From positions 248,001 through 312,000 of the forward strand of contig NZ_JACXYY010000003.1 in the NCBI RefSeq assembly GCF_014779665.1: a stretch of DNA of 64,000 nucleotides. The letters are read 5' to 3'. This document shows, in pieces, positions 17,934 through 26,335 of this stretch (its first letter is position 1; the number at the start of each line of letters is the position of its first letter). A program made the translations under genes and the position numbers. Below the pieces are notes generated by a model, which was not told where the DNA came from, did not search any database, and saw only the letters and a program-made list of their open reading frames with translations. This DNA is from Nocardioides hwasunensis (GTDB lineage: Bacteria; Actinomycetota; Actinomycetes; Propionibacteriales; Nocardioidaceae).

Positions 17934-17979
17934 CCGGAGACCCTAACCGACAAGTGACCCGGCGGTAGGGTTCTCGCCG
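17934..17979. promoter_or_regulatory. Divergent leaderless promoters, methyltransferase-aftD / GT4
   Basis: The 46-bp gap holds two -10 boxes of the same sequence, TAGGGT. On the minus strand it is at 17945-17940, 6 nt before the GTG at 17933. On the plus strand it is at 17966-17971, 8 nt before the ATG at 17980. The gap is too short for separate long leaders, so both transcripts should be leaderless or nearly so. Confidence 0.6.
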
Positions 17980-19137
17980 ATGACAGATCACGACGACATC
18001 AGCGGGCGTCACATCGCCTTCTTCAGCTGGCGTGACACCCGCAATCCCGAGGGCGGTGGAGCCGAGCGCTACCTCGAGAAGATGGCCGCCGGACTCGTCG
18101 AGCGCGGCGCTCGCGTCACCATCTTCTGCGCCGCGCACGCGGCCGCGCCACCGGAGGAGACCGTCGACGGGATCCGCTTCGTCCGGCGTGGGACCAAGCT
18201 GACGGTCTATCTCGAAGGTGTCCGCGCGCTCCTGCGACGTCAGCTGGGCACGGTCGACGTCGTCGTCGACGTCCAGAACGGTCTGCCCTTCTTCACCCGC
18301 GCGGCCACCCGGAAGCCTGTCGTCGTCCTGGTCCACCACGTCCACCGGGAGCAGTGGCCGGTCGTCTACCCCGGCGCGAGCGGTCACGTGGGGTGGTGGA
18401 TCGAGCGACGGCTGGCGCCGCGGCTCTACCGGAGGTGCCAGTACGTCGCGGTCTCCCGCGCCACTCGCCGCGAGCTGGTGGGACTCGGGGTCGGTCGTGA
18501 TCGCGTGGCCGTGGTCCACAACGGCACCGATCCGATCGTGCCCGTGGGCGTCGGCAAGACCGCGCACCCGTCGTTCGCCGTCGTGGGGCGCCTGGTGCCC
18601 CACAAGCAGGTCGAGCACGCCATCGACGCCGCGATCACCCTGCGCGACCGACACCCGGGACTACGGCTGCATGTCGTCGGGAGCGGATGGTGGGACGCTC
18701 AGCTGCGCGAGTACGCAGAACGGGCCGGGGCGAGGGACACGGTGGTCTTCGAGGGGCACGTCGACGAGCGGCGCAAGCACGAGGTCTACGAGTCCGCCTG
18801 GCTCCTCGCGCTGCCCTCGTTGAAGGAAGGGTGGGGCCTGGTCATCGGCGAGGCCGGCATGCACCGCACACCGACGGTGGCCTACGCGTCAGCCGGCGGT
18901 ACGCAGGAGTCGGTGTCCGACGGACGATCGGGACGGCTCGTGGAGGACCAGGCCGAGTTCGTCGACGCACTCGACCGCCTGCTCAGCGACCACGACGAGC
19001 GGGCGCGCCTGGGCGAGGGTGCTCAGGTGATGAGCCATCAGTTCACGTGGCAGCACGCGCAGGAGTCGTTCGCGCACGTGGTGGCGAGCGCGCTGCGCGA
19101 GGAGCTGGTGGACAGCCAGGACCCGGACGAGGGGTGA
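17980..19137 (+). CDS. GT4-family glycosyltransferase
   Basis: 385 residues with the two-domain GT-B layout. The N-terminal acceptor loop is NPEGGGAERYLEKMAAGL (near residue 22); the C-terminal domain begins around VGRLVPHKQVEHAID (near 200) and carries the retaining-GT motif KEGWGLVIGEAGMHRTP (near 281), in which the two Glu residues of E-x7-E bind the nucleotide-sugar donor. The protein is cytoplasmic and likely adds a hexose to a lipid-linked glycan. It diverges from the methyltransferase-aftD pair over 46 bp and matches the place of Rv0225 in the mycobacterial locus. Donor and acceptor are unknown. Confidence 0.9.
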   Translation: MTDHDDISGRHIAFFSWRDTRNPEGGGAERYLEKMAAGLVERGARVTIFCAAHAAAPPEETVDGIRFVRRGTKLTVYLEGVRALLRRQLGTVDVVVDVQNGLPFFTRAATRKPVVVLVHHVHREQWPVVYPGASGHVGWWIERRLAPRLYRRCQYVAVSRATRRELVGLGVGRDRVAVVHNGTDPIVPVGVGKTAHPSFAVVGRLVPHKQVEHAIDAAITLRDRHPGLRLHVVGSGWWDAQLREYAERAGARDTVVFEGHVDERRKHEVYESAWLLALPSLKEGWGLVIGEAGMHRTPTVAYASAGGTQESVSDGRSGRLVEDQAEFVDALDRLLSDHDERARLGEGAQVMSHQFTWQHAQESFAHVVASALREELVDSQDPDEG

Positions 19138-19143
19138 CCAGCC

Positions 19144-19167
19144 GCTGGGTCAGTGACCTGACCCAGC
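19144..19167. terminator. Bidirectional hairpin between GT4 and DUF2613 genes
   Basis: Arms GCTGGGTCA (19144-19152) and TGACCCAGC (19159-19167) pair perfectly over 9 bp with a 6-nt loop, in the 34-bp gap between two convergent genes. Symmetry lets it serve both directions. Confidence 0.6.
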
Positions 19168-19171
19168 CATG

Positions 19172-19330
19172 TCACTCGCTGACGGTGCCGTAGTCGAGCG
19201 TGGGGGCTTCGACGTTGCCAGGCGACTTGTCGGGGGCCGCCGTCTGGGTCGAGACGACTCCCATGAGCGTGGTGACACCGAGCACAGCGCCCGCGATGAT
19301 GCTGACGACTGGCGCAACGATCGAACCCAT
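19172..19330 (-). CDS. DUF2613 mini-protein
   Basis: 52 residues. An N-terminal hydrophobic stretch (IVAPVVSIIAGAVLGVTTLM) acts as signal or anchor, leaving a short polar tail ending PTLDYGTVSE. Start ATG is at 19330; a GAAGGGG ribosome site lies upstream, and TAGGGT (19370-19365, minus strand) supplies a -10 with a short leader. DUF2613 proteins are tiny actinobacterial membrane or secreted proteins; the M. tuberculosis member Rv0236A lies next to aftD, and here too it lies in the AftD neighbourhood, though the GT4 and methyltransferase genes intervene. Function unknown; a small partner of the arabinan machinery is an inference from conserved linkage. Confidence 0.75.
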   Translation of the reverse strand: MGSIVAPVVSIIAGAVLGVTTLMGVVSTQTAAPDKSPGNVEAPTLDYGTVSE

Positions 19331-19397
19331 GATGCTCAGACCCCTTCTCGGCGTGGACGAGCACACCCTAGCACCGGGACGACTCGCCAGTAACTTT

Positions 19398-21134
19398 TCA
19401 GGGGAGGGCTCCGGGCGCGTCGTCCGACGCCTGGCCGTCCCGCCTGCGGCGCGGGCTCCGGCGTGCCTGGACCAGGTGACCCAGCGGTCCGAGGACGACC
19501 GCCGACCACATCAGCCATGCCACGGCCATCGCTGCGGCGCGCGCGCGTGGCAGCGGACGCACGGACGCCGCGCCCAGCACGATCACAGCGAGGTCGCCGT
19601 CGTGCACCGTCGTGCCGTCCAGCGCCGGCACCGGGTACCCCTCGATCTCCTCGGTGACCACGACCGACACCCCCGCCTCGCGGAGGGCGAGCGATCGCTC
19701 GTCCGGCGTGGGCAGCGCCAGGGCGGCCGCGACGAGGACCGAGCGCGGGTCCTCCCCCGCCACCGTGCGACCCGACACCACCAGCTCGTCGTTGACCACC
19801 GTCGTCCGGTCGAGATAGCGCGGCAGCGGATCGAGCACCCGCCGGTAGCCGTTCCACGCGGGGGCCCGGTAGGACACGTACGGCAGCGAGAGCGCGTCCC
19901 CCGACGGGGCGTGCGCGACGGCCGCCCGGACGTCGGCGTACGAGGTCGGGTAGCGCACCGCGTCGAGCCGACCGTCCGCTCCCCCGGCGGCATCGGGCAT
20001 CAGCGAGATCGGGACCAGCGCCAGCACGGCCGCGACGACGGCCCGGGCTCCGACCTCGGGCACCCGGTCGAGGAGCTCGTCGACCGACGCGGCCACCAGG
20101 ACGACCACGAGTGGGACGGTCAGCGCGAGCATGCGTGAGCCGTCCCGGACCAGGCCCCCGGCCGGCACGTGCGCTCCCCACCAGCCCAACGCCTGCGGGG
20201 CCGCCCAGCTGATCGCCGCCAGCCCCCACCCAACGCACCACCACAGGGCCATCGCGCGCAGCTGCGGGACCGGGCGGGTCCGGCGCCGCCGGGCGACGAG
20301 GACGGCACCGATGAGCGCGGCGGCCACCAGGAGGGCCGTCGTCGCGACGCCCGCGATCCCCAGTCGCGACGCCGGGACCACGTCGGCGTTCCACACCCCC
20401 CCGAAGGACAGCGCGGCCAGGGGCCCGGGCAGCAGCCCCTCGTCGCCGGTCCTGAAGACCATCGCCCCGACCGGGTCGGTCGTGCGGCTCGCCGGGCTGG
20501 TGAGCCCGGCCAGGATCCACGGCGCGTTGGCGCCAGCGACGTACGCCAGCAGGAGCAGCGTCCGCCGGAGTCCTGACCGGCCGGCCGCGGTGAGGGCCAC
20601 GAGCGCGGTCATCAGGCCGGCACTGGCGCTGAGGCTGCCCAGCACGAGCAGGAGCGGCACCCGGGCTCCCCACCGCCCGCTGTCACCACCGCGGAGGACG
20701 ACGGCCAGCCACGGGAGGACGGCGTAGGCGATGAGGAGCGGCCAGTGCCCGAGCAGGAGACGATCGACGACGAACGGGTTCCACACCCCGAGGGACACCG
20801 CCACCAGCCGCGCGGGCAGACCCCGGTCGCGCACGAGCGCACCGAATCCCGCGCCGGCGGCGGTCAGCGAGCCGAGCAGGACGATCTTCTGCAGCAGCGC
20901 GCCCGGCACCAGCTCGTCGAGGGCAGCGACCACCGCGTCCGACGGGATGGCACGCGGGAGCGCGGACCCGAGACCCAGCACGTCACGCCCCAGGGCGAGG
21001 TCGGGCACCCAGACCATGTCGTAGGAGAGGACGTATCCCGGCGCGAGCGCCGGGCCCAGCAGGACCGCGGCCAGCACCAACGCCCACACGGTCGGCGTCG
21101 CGCGAATCACCGCGACGCCGACCCGACTCCCCAC
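19398..21134 (-). CDS. Large polytopic membrane protein of the AftD locus
   Basis: 578 residues from GTG at 21134, chosen because TAGGGT lies 8 nt upstream; an ATG nine codons earlier would overlap the promoter and divergent gene. About a dozen hydrophobic helices run from residue 12 to about 390, followed by an extracytoplasmic domain (VRYPTSYADVRAAVAHAP, LSLPYVSYRAPAWNGYRRVL) and a final helix before a basic tail. The early segment APGYVLSYDMVWVPDLAL resembles the first external loop of GT-C transferases. Size is close to that of Rv0226c (about 576 residues) of the mycobacterial AftD region. A lipid-linked sugar transferase is likely but unproven. Confidence 0.7.
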   Translation of the reverse strand: MGSRVGVAVIRATPTVWALVLAAVLLGPALAPGYVLSYDMVWVPDLALGRDVLGLGSALPRAIPSDAVVAALDELVPGALLQKIVLLGSLTAAGAGFGALVRDRGLPARLVAVSLGVWNPFVVDRLLLGHWPLLIAYAVLPWLAVVLRGGDSGRWGARVPLLLVLGSLSASAGLMTALVALTAAGRSGLRRTLLLLAYVAGANAPWILAGLTSPASRTTDPVGAMVFRTGDEGLLPGPLAALSFGGVWNADVVPASRLGIAGVATTALLVAAALIGAVLVARRRRTRPVPQLRAMALWWCVGWGLAAISWAAPQALGWWGAHVPAGGLVRDGSRMLALTVPLVVVLVAASVDELLDRVPEVGARAVVAAVLALVPISLMPDAAGGADGRLDAVRYPTSYADVRAAVAHAPSGDALSLPYVSYRAPAWNGYRRVLDPLPRYLDRTTVVNDELVVSGRTVAGEDPRSVLVAAALALPTPDERSLALREAGVSVVVTEEIEGYPVPALDGTTVHDGDLAVIVLGAASVRPLPRARAAAMAVAWLMWSAVVLGPLGHLVQARRSPRRRRDGQASDDAPGALP

Positions 21135-21159
21135 GGCTCGACACCCTAAGGTGTCCCGC
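21135..21159. promoter_or_regulatory. Overlapping divergent -10 boxes
   Basis: The minus-strand box TAGGGT (21148-21143) stands 8 nt before the GTG at 21134. The plus-strand box TAAGGT (21147-21152) stands 7 nt before the ATG at 21160. The two hexamers overlap by two bases inside the palindrome CACCCTAAGGTG, so polymerase should not be able to occupy both at once. Confidence 0.55.
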
Positions 21160-22470
21160 ATGCCTGATCGAGCGCCCGAGGGATCGCCGGGTGCCACCAC
21201 CCTCGGTGGCAAGGCCCGGACCTTCCTCAGCGGAGGTGGCCAGATCGCGGTCGCGATGATGGTGATGAACTTCGCGACCTACGGGTTCACGATGTCGGCG
21301 GCCCGCGTGATCGGGCCCGCCTCGTACGGCGCCTTCTTCGCCCTGATGAACCTCGTGATGATCGTCAGCGTCGTCCAGCTCGGCCTGCAGGCGACGGCGG
21401 CTCGCAGGATCAGCGCCGACCCCGCGCACGTGGGACAGATCGAGCGCGGCATCCTGCGCGTCTCGATCCGAGCCTCGCTCCTGCTGAGCGGCCTGCTGCT
21501 CGTCGCCGCCCCCCTGGTCGACCGCCTGCTCGACCTCGACAGCCTGTCGACAGCCGCGCTGGCCGCCGTCGTGGCGTTCCCGATGACCATGATGGGCGCC
21601 CAGGCCGGCATCCTGCAGGGTGAGCGCAGGTGGCGGGAGCTCGGCATCCTCTACGTCCTGGCCGGTGTGCCGCGCCTGGTGGTCGGACTCGCCCTGATCC
21701 TCTGGCAGCCCACCGAGTTCATGGCGTTCCTCGGCGTCACCATCGGGTTCTTCGCGCCCTATCTCTACGGCACGCTGGTCCTGCGCAACGAGCGCGCGAC
21801 CGGCGAGACGCACGAGCGACACGGTTTCCTGCCGATCATCAAGGAAGCGCTCATCAACTCCCAGGCGCTGTTCGCCTACTTCGCGCTCACCAACACCGAC
21901 ATGCTCGTGGGCCGCACCGTGCTCGACTCGCACGACTCCGGCCTCTACGCCGCGGGCCTCATCGTGGCGCGCGCGGTGATGTTCCTGCCGCAGTTCGTCG
22001 TCGTCGTCGCGTTCCCGTCGATGGCCACCGAGCACGGGCGCGGCAAGGCGCTGGCCCAGAGCGTCGGGGCCGTCACCGCACTGGGCGTCGTCTGCACGGC
22101 GGCGACAGCCGCTCTGCCGCAGCTGGCGCTGATCTTCGCCGGTGGTGGCGAGTACGACGAGGTCGCCGACCTGCTCTGGCTCTTCGCGCTGCTCGGTACG
22201 ACGATGGCGGTCCTGCAGCTGCTGGTCTACTCGGTCCTGGCTCGTCAGGGCACCCTGTCGATCGCGCTCGTGTGGGTCGCGCTGGTCGTCATGGTGGGCA
22301 TCGCCTCCTCGATGGTCTCCACCGTCGCCGGCCTGCTGACCGTCGTGCTGACCGTCGAGGTGGTCCTCTTGGCGGTGCTCCTCGCCATCAGCGTCGTGAT
22401 GCTGCGGCGCGCGCCGTCGGCCCGTGCAGCGGTCGAGGCGCAGCCGCCCTCGGGGCCGCCTGCTCAGTGA
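21160..22470 (+). CDS. Oligosaccharide flippase (Wzx/MurJ-like MOP superfamily)
   Basis: 436 residues from ATG, 7 nt behind TAAGGT; a GTG three codons earlier is possible. About twelve membrane helices with polysaccharide-synthase features: an opening GGQIAVAMMVMNFATYGFTM, then YGAFFALMNLVMIVSVVQLG and an internal NTDMLVGRTVLDSHDSGLYA matching the conserved loop of these exporters. Such proteins flip lipid-linked sugars across the membrane, which fits the surrounding glycosyltransferases, acyltransferase and AftD. It overlaps polA by 7 bp at the 3' ends. Specific cargo is unknown. Confidence 0.85.
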   Translation: MPDRAPEGSPGATTLGGKARTFLSGGGQIAVAMMVMNFATYGFTMSAARVIGPASYGAFFALMNLVMIVSVVQLGLQATAARRISADPAHVGQIERGILRVSIRASLLLSGLLLVAAPLVDRLLDLDSLSTAALAAVVAFPMTMMGAQAGILQGERRWRELGILYVLAGVPRLVVGLALILWQPTEFMAFLGVTIGFFAPYLYGTLVLRNERATGETHERHGFLPIIKEALINSQALFAYFALTNTDMLVGRTVLDSHDSGLYAAGLIVARAVMFLPQFVVVVAFPSMATEHGRGKALAQSVGAVTALGVVCTAATAALPQLALIFAGGGEYDEVADLLWLFALLGTTMAVLQLLVYSVLARQGTLSIALVWVALVVMVGIASSMVSTVAGLLTVVLTVEVVLLAVLLAISVVMLRRAPSARAAVEAQPPSGPPAQ

Positions 22471-25166
22471 GCGGCGTCGTGCCAGCTCCGCCCGGTGCCG
22501 ATGGACACGTCGAGCGGCACGGTCAGGTCGGCGGCGCCGCCCATCTCGGTGCGGACCAGCTCCGCGAGCGCGTCACCCTCACCGGGTGCGACCTCGAAGA
22601 CGAGCTCGTCGTGGACCTGCAGCAGCATGCGTGAGCGCAGGCCCTGCTCGGCGAGGGCCCGCTCGACGCCGAGCATCGCGACCTTGACCAGGTCTGCGGC
22701 CGAGCCCTGGATGGGGGCGTTGAGCGCCATCCGCTCGGCCGTCTCGCGGCGCTGCCGGTTGTCGCTGGTGAGGTCGGGCAGGTAGCGGCGGCGGCCGAGG
22801 ATGGTCTCGGTGAAGCTCGAGCGGCGAGCCTCCTCGACGATGCCGCCGAGGTAGTCGCGCACCCCGCCGAAGGTCTCGAAGTACTCCTGCATCAGGCCGG
22901 CCGCCTCGCTCGTGCTGATGCGCAGCTGCTGGGACAGCCCGAAGGCGGACAGGCCGTAGGCGAGGCCGTAGTTCATCGCCTTGATCTTGGCGCGCTGCTC
23001 GATGCTCACGTCGGCGGCGTCCACGCCGAACACCCGCGCGGCCGTGATCGAGTGGAAGTCCTGGCCGGAGCGGAACGCCTCGATCAGCAGGGCGTCCTCG
23101 GAGAGGTGGGCCATGATGCGCATCTCGACCTGGCTGTAGTCGGCGGTCATCAGCGACTCGTTGCCCTCGCCCACGACGAAGCCCTCGCGGATCCGGCGAC
23201 CCGCCTCGGTGCGGATCGGGATGTTCTGCAGGTTGGGGTCGGTGCTGGAGAGCCGACCGGTGGCGGCGATGATCTGGTTGTAGGTGGTGTGGATGCGGCC
23301 GTCGGAGGCGACCGTCTTCAGCAGTCCCTCGACCGTCTGGCGGAGCCGGATCACGTCGCGGTGACGCAGCAGGTGCTGCAGGAACGGGTGCTCGGTCTTC
23401 TCGAAGAGCTGCTGCAGCGCGTCGGCGTCGGTGGTGTAGCCGGTCTTGGTGCGCTTGGTCTTCGGCATGTCGAGCTCGTCGAAGAGCACGACCTGGAGCT
23501 GCTTGGGCGAGCCGAGGTTGATCTCCTTGCCGATGACGTCGTAGGCGTCGTCGGCGGCGGCGCGCACCTGGTCACCGAACTCGGACTCGAGGCCCTCGAG
23601 GTAGTCGGTGTCGACCGCGATCCCGACCTGCTCCATCCGCACGAGGGTGCCGATCAGCGGGAGCTCCACGTCGCGGAGCAGCCCCGTGCCGCCGTGCTCC
23701 TCGACCGCGCCGTCGAGGGCGGCAGCCAGGTCGAGGACCGCGTGGGCGGTGAGCATCGCGGTGTCGCTGGCCGAGGTGTCGTCGAGCGCGTCCAGGGTCA
23801 GCTGGTCGGCGTCGGCGGTGTCCTGGCGCAGCTCACGCTTGAGATAGCGCAGCGTGAGGTCGGCGAGGTCGTACGAGCGCTGGTCGGGCTGGACGAGGTA
23901 GGCCGCCAGCGCGGTGTCGACCTCGAGGCCGGCCAGCTCCCAGCCGCGCGCGGCCAGAGCCAGGCTCGGGCCGTTGGCGTCGTGGATCACCTTGGGCCGG
24001 CTCGCGTCCGCGAGCCAGGCGGCCACCGCCGCGTCGTCGTCGGGCTCGATGTCGGCGACGTCGATCCACGCTGCCGGGCCGTCGCCAGTCGCGATCGCGA
24101 TCGACTGGACCTCTCCCGTGCCAGCGCGCCAGGTGCCCTGGACGGCGACGCCGACCCGGACACCAGCGGGAGCGTGCTCCTGCAGCCACGCCGCCGCCTC
24201 GCCTGCGGCCAGGCGACGCCCGTCGAGGTCGAAGCCCGACTCCGCCTCGAGCACCTCGACCGGGTCGGGGTCGATCGTGTCGAGCAGACGGGTGCGCAGC
24301 TCACCGCGGAACTCGAGCTCGTCGAGCAGCTCGAGGCCGAGGGTCCGGTCCCAGGGCTGGCGACCGAGATCGGCAGGCGCCAGGGGGAGGCTGAGGTCGC
24401 GGACCAGGGCGTTGAGCTGGCGGTTGCGGATCACGTCACCGAGGTGCGCGCGCAGCGCCTCACCCTTCTTGCCGGTGATCTCGTCGGCGCGGGCGATGAC
24501 GTTGTCGAGCCCGTCGAACTGGTTGATCCACCTCGCGGCGAACCCCGGCCCCACGCCGGGCACGCCCGGGAGGTTGTCGGACGTCTCGCCCACGATCGCC
24601 GCGAGCTCGGGATAGCGGTGCGGCGGCACGCCGTACTTCTCCTCGACGGCAGCCGGGGTGAGGCGGGCGAGGTTGCTGACGCCCTGCATCGGGTAGAGCA
24701 CGGTGGAGCTGTCGGTGACCAGCTGGATCGAGTCGCGGTCACCGGTGAGGATCAGCACCTCCATCCCGTCGGCCAGTGCATCGGTGACCAGGGTGGCGAT
24801 GATGTCGTCTGCCTCGTAGCCCTCGAGATCGAGGTGCTTGATCGCGAGCGCGTCGAGGACGCGCCTGATCAGCGGCAGCTGGCTGCTGAACTCGTCGGGG
24901 GTCTTGTTGCGCTTGGCCTTGTAGTCGGAGTACTGCTCGAGGCGGAAGGTCTGGCGTGACCGGTCGAAGGCGACGGCGACGTGGGTCGGCACCTCGTCGC
25001 GCAGGACGTTGACCAGCATCGAGGTGAAGCCGTAGACCGCGTTGGTGTGCTGTCCCGTCGCGGTCGCGAAGTTCTCCACCGGCAGGGCGAAGAACGCGCG
25101 ATAGGCCAGCGAGTGACCGTCCAGCAGCAGGAGGCGCGGGCGGGTGGGCTGGCTCGTCTCAGGCAC
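22464..25166 (-). CDS. polA: DNA polymerase I
   Basis: 900 residues from GTG, 6 nt after TAGAGT. The N-terminal 5' nuclease domain (1-300) has YEADDIIATL and TGDRDSIQLV; the helix-hairpin-helix is LPGVPGVGPGFAARWI. The middle domain lacks the DxE, Asp and YxxxD residues of the 3'-5' exonuclease, so proofreading is expected to be absent. The polymerase domain carries motif A DYSQVEMR, the O-helix RAKIKAMNYGLAYG and motif C QVHDELVFE. The O-helix has Tyr where E. coli has Phe762, a change known to weaken exclusion of dideoxynucleotides and also reported for M. tuberculosis PolA. Function: Okazaki fragment processing and repair synthesis. Confidence 0.98.
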   Translation of the reverse strand: MPETSQPTRPRLLLLDGHSLAYRAFFALPVENFATATGQHTNAVYGFTSMLVNVLRDEVPTHVAVAFDRSRQTFRLEQYSDYKAKRNKTPDEFSSQLPLIRRVLDALAIKHLDLEGYEADDIIATLVTDALADGMEVLILTGDRDSIQLVTDSSTVLYPMQGVSNLARLTPAAVEEKYGVPPHRYPELAAIVGETSDNLPGVPGVGPGFAARWINQFDGLDNVIARADEITGKKGEALRAHLGDVIRNRQLNALVRDLSLPLAPADLGRQPWDRTLGLELLDELEFRGELRTRLLDTIDPDPVEVLEAESGFDLDGRRLAAGEAAAWLQEHAPAGVRVGVAVQGTWRAGTGEVQSIAIATGDGPAAWIDVADIEPDDDAAVAAWLADASRPKVIHDANGPSLALAARGWELAGLEVDTALAAYLVQPDQRSYDLADLTLRYLKRELRQDTADADQLTLDALDDTSASDTAMLTAHAVLDLAAALDGAVEEHGGTGLLRDVELPLIGTLVRMEQVGIAVDTDYLEGLESEFGDQVRAAADDAYDVIGKEINLGSPKQLQVVLFDELDMPKTKRTKTGYTTDADALQQLFEKTEHPFLQHLLRHRDVIRLRQTVEGLLKTVASDGRIHTTYNQIIAATGRLSSTDPNLQNIPIRTEAGRRIREGFVVGEGNESLMTADYSQVEMRIMAHLSEDALLIEAFRSGQDFHSITAARVFGVDAADVSIEQRAKIKAMNYGLAYGLSAFGLSQQLRISTSEAAGLMQEYFETFGGVRDYLGGIVEEARRSSFTETILGRRRYLPDLTSDNRQRRETAERMALNAPIQGSAADLVKVAMLGVERALAEQGLRSRMLLQVHDELVFEVAPGEGDALAELVRTEMGGAADLTVPLDVSIGTGRSWHDAAH

Positions 25167-25207
25167 CCGCCGACTCTATCCGTCGCCGCCGACAGCAGAA
25201 TGACGGC

Positions 25208-25651
25208 ATGAGCGAGACACCCACCTCCCTCGCCGGCCTCAGCGTCGACGAGCTGATCGCGTTCCTGCCCGACGGCAATGGTCGCCTCAACGACAAGATG
25301 GGCGTCGAGCTCGTCGAGGTCTCCGCCGAGCGGGTCGTCGCCACGATGCCCGTGGAGGGCAACACCCAACCGTTCGGCCTGCTCCACGGCGGCGCGTCGG
25401 TCGTCCTGGCCGAGACCCTCGGCTCGATCGGGTCGGCCATCCACGCATGGCCGGAGCGGATCGCGGTCGGCGTCGACATCAACGCGACCCACCACCGCTC
25501 CGCCACCTCGGGTCTCGTCACCGGGGTGGCGACGGCGATCCACCTCGGTCGCACCTCGACGTCGTACGACGTGGTGATCACCGACGAGCGCGGCAAGCGG
25601 GTGTGCACCTCCCGCATCACCTGTGCGCTCGTGCCCAACCCTCAGGGCTGA
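25208..25651 (+). CDS. PaaI-type hotdog thioesterase
   Basis: 147 residues. The ATG stands 6 nt after CAGAAT (25196-25201). The hotdog motif QPFGLLHGGASVVLAETLGS (near residue 57) includes the HGG turn and the Glu that serves as catalytic base in this group; a following AVGVDINATHHRSA strand is also typical. Members hydrolyse aryl- or acyl-CoA esters, including phenylacetate intermediates and DHNA-CoA in menaquinone synthesis. A gene of this type beside polA is common in actinobacteria as I recall. The substrate cannot be settled from sequence. It diverges from polA over 41 bp. Confidence 0.9.
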   Translation: MSETPTSLAGLSVDELIAFLPDGNGRLNDKMGVELVEVSAERVVATMPVEGNTQPFGLLHGGASVVLAETLGSIGSAIHAWPERIAVGVDINATHHRSATSGLVTGVATAIHLGRTSTSYDVVITDERGKRVCTSRITCALVPNPQG

Positions 25652-25681
25652 GTTCCGCGCCCCGGCAGGGCGCGCTCAGCC
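25646..25681. terminator. Bidirectional hairpin containing both stop codons
   Basis: GGCTGAG (25646-25652) pairs with CTCAGCC (25675-25681), and inside it GCGCCC pairs with GGGCGC around a CGGCA loop. The outer arms contain the TGA of the thioesterase gene and the TCA (minus-strand TGA) of the GNAT gene, so one structure ends both convergent genes. Confidence 0.55.
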
Positions 25682-26245
25682 GGGAACGCGCTCGCGCCGA
25701 ATGCGGCGCGCGGCCAGCACCCGGTCGATGCGCTGGCGGCTCGTGGCCGCAGGTGTCCCCTGGCGCGACTGCGGGAGCCGCGCACGGACAGCGCTCGTCG
25801 TCGCCGCGCGCAGCATCGCCTGCGGGGTGAACGAGAGCCGCGCCATGAAGCGGTTGGCGTCGCGAGCCTCCGCGGCCGCCGCGGTCTGCACGTGGCCGAT
25901 GCCGTGCTTCTCCGCGAAACGGCAGGCCGCCTCCATCAGCGCGCAACCCACGCCCTTGCGGCGGAACTGCGGGAACACGTGGGGAGACACCGCCAGCACC
26001 GCCGACTCCAGGTTGAGCGGGGTCAGCGTCGTCGCCTCGAGGTAGACCGCTCCCGCGATCTGTCCGTCGATCTCCGCCACCGCCACGCACGTGTCGTCGC
26101 GTGCCGCCGCCGACGCGACCACCTGGGCCACGTCGGCGAGCTGCTCGTCGAGGCCGCCCTTGCGGAGGATGTCGCTCCACAGCTCACGCAGCGTCGCGAC
26201 GTCCGACGGCTCTGCCGCGCGTACGGTCACTGGCGTCCGACTCAT
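25676..26245 (-). CDS. GNAT-family N-acetyltransferase
   Basis: 189 residues; the ATG at 26245 follows GAGGTGG by about 5 nt. The acetyl-CoA binding motif is VFPQFRRKGVGCALMEAACR (R-x-x-G-x-G/A type), preceded by strands AVAEIDGQIAGAVYLEATTL and SAVLAVSPHVF, followed by a helix with ARDANRFMARLSF. The last 40 residues form a basic, Arg-rich tail (RQRIDRVLAARRIRRERVPG) beyond the usual GNAT fold, possibly for nucleic-acid or ribosome contact. The acceptor is unknown. Confidence 0.88.
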   Translation of the reverse strand: MSRTPVTVRAAEPSDVATLRELWSDILRKGGLDEQLADVAQVVASAAARDDTCVAVAEIDGQIAGAVYLEATTLTPLNLESAVLAVSPHVFPQFRRKGVGCALMEAACRFAEKHGIGHVQTAAAAEARDANRFMARLSFTPQAMLRAATTSAVRARLPQSRQGTPAATSRQRIDRVLAARRIRRERVPG

Positions 26246-26335
26246 CGACCCACCTCTTGCTCGAGCACCCACAGTGGCCCCCTGCCGACTCGATGCGGCA
26301 CCACACCCGGGCGACCCTATCGCCCGTTGACTCGG

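Noticed and set aside
17197..18654. In-frame extension of aftD to 1851 codons
   Set aside because: The extra part overlaps the methyltransferase gene in another frame and the GT4 gene antisense; GTG at 17196 gives a coupled start and a normal AftD length.
23052..24959. 635-codon plus-strand frame opposite polA
   Set aside because: Shadow of polA; sequence is a monotone of Val/Asp/Gly/Arg with no motif.
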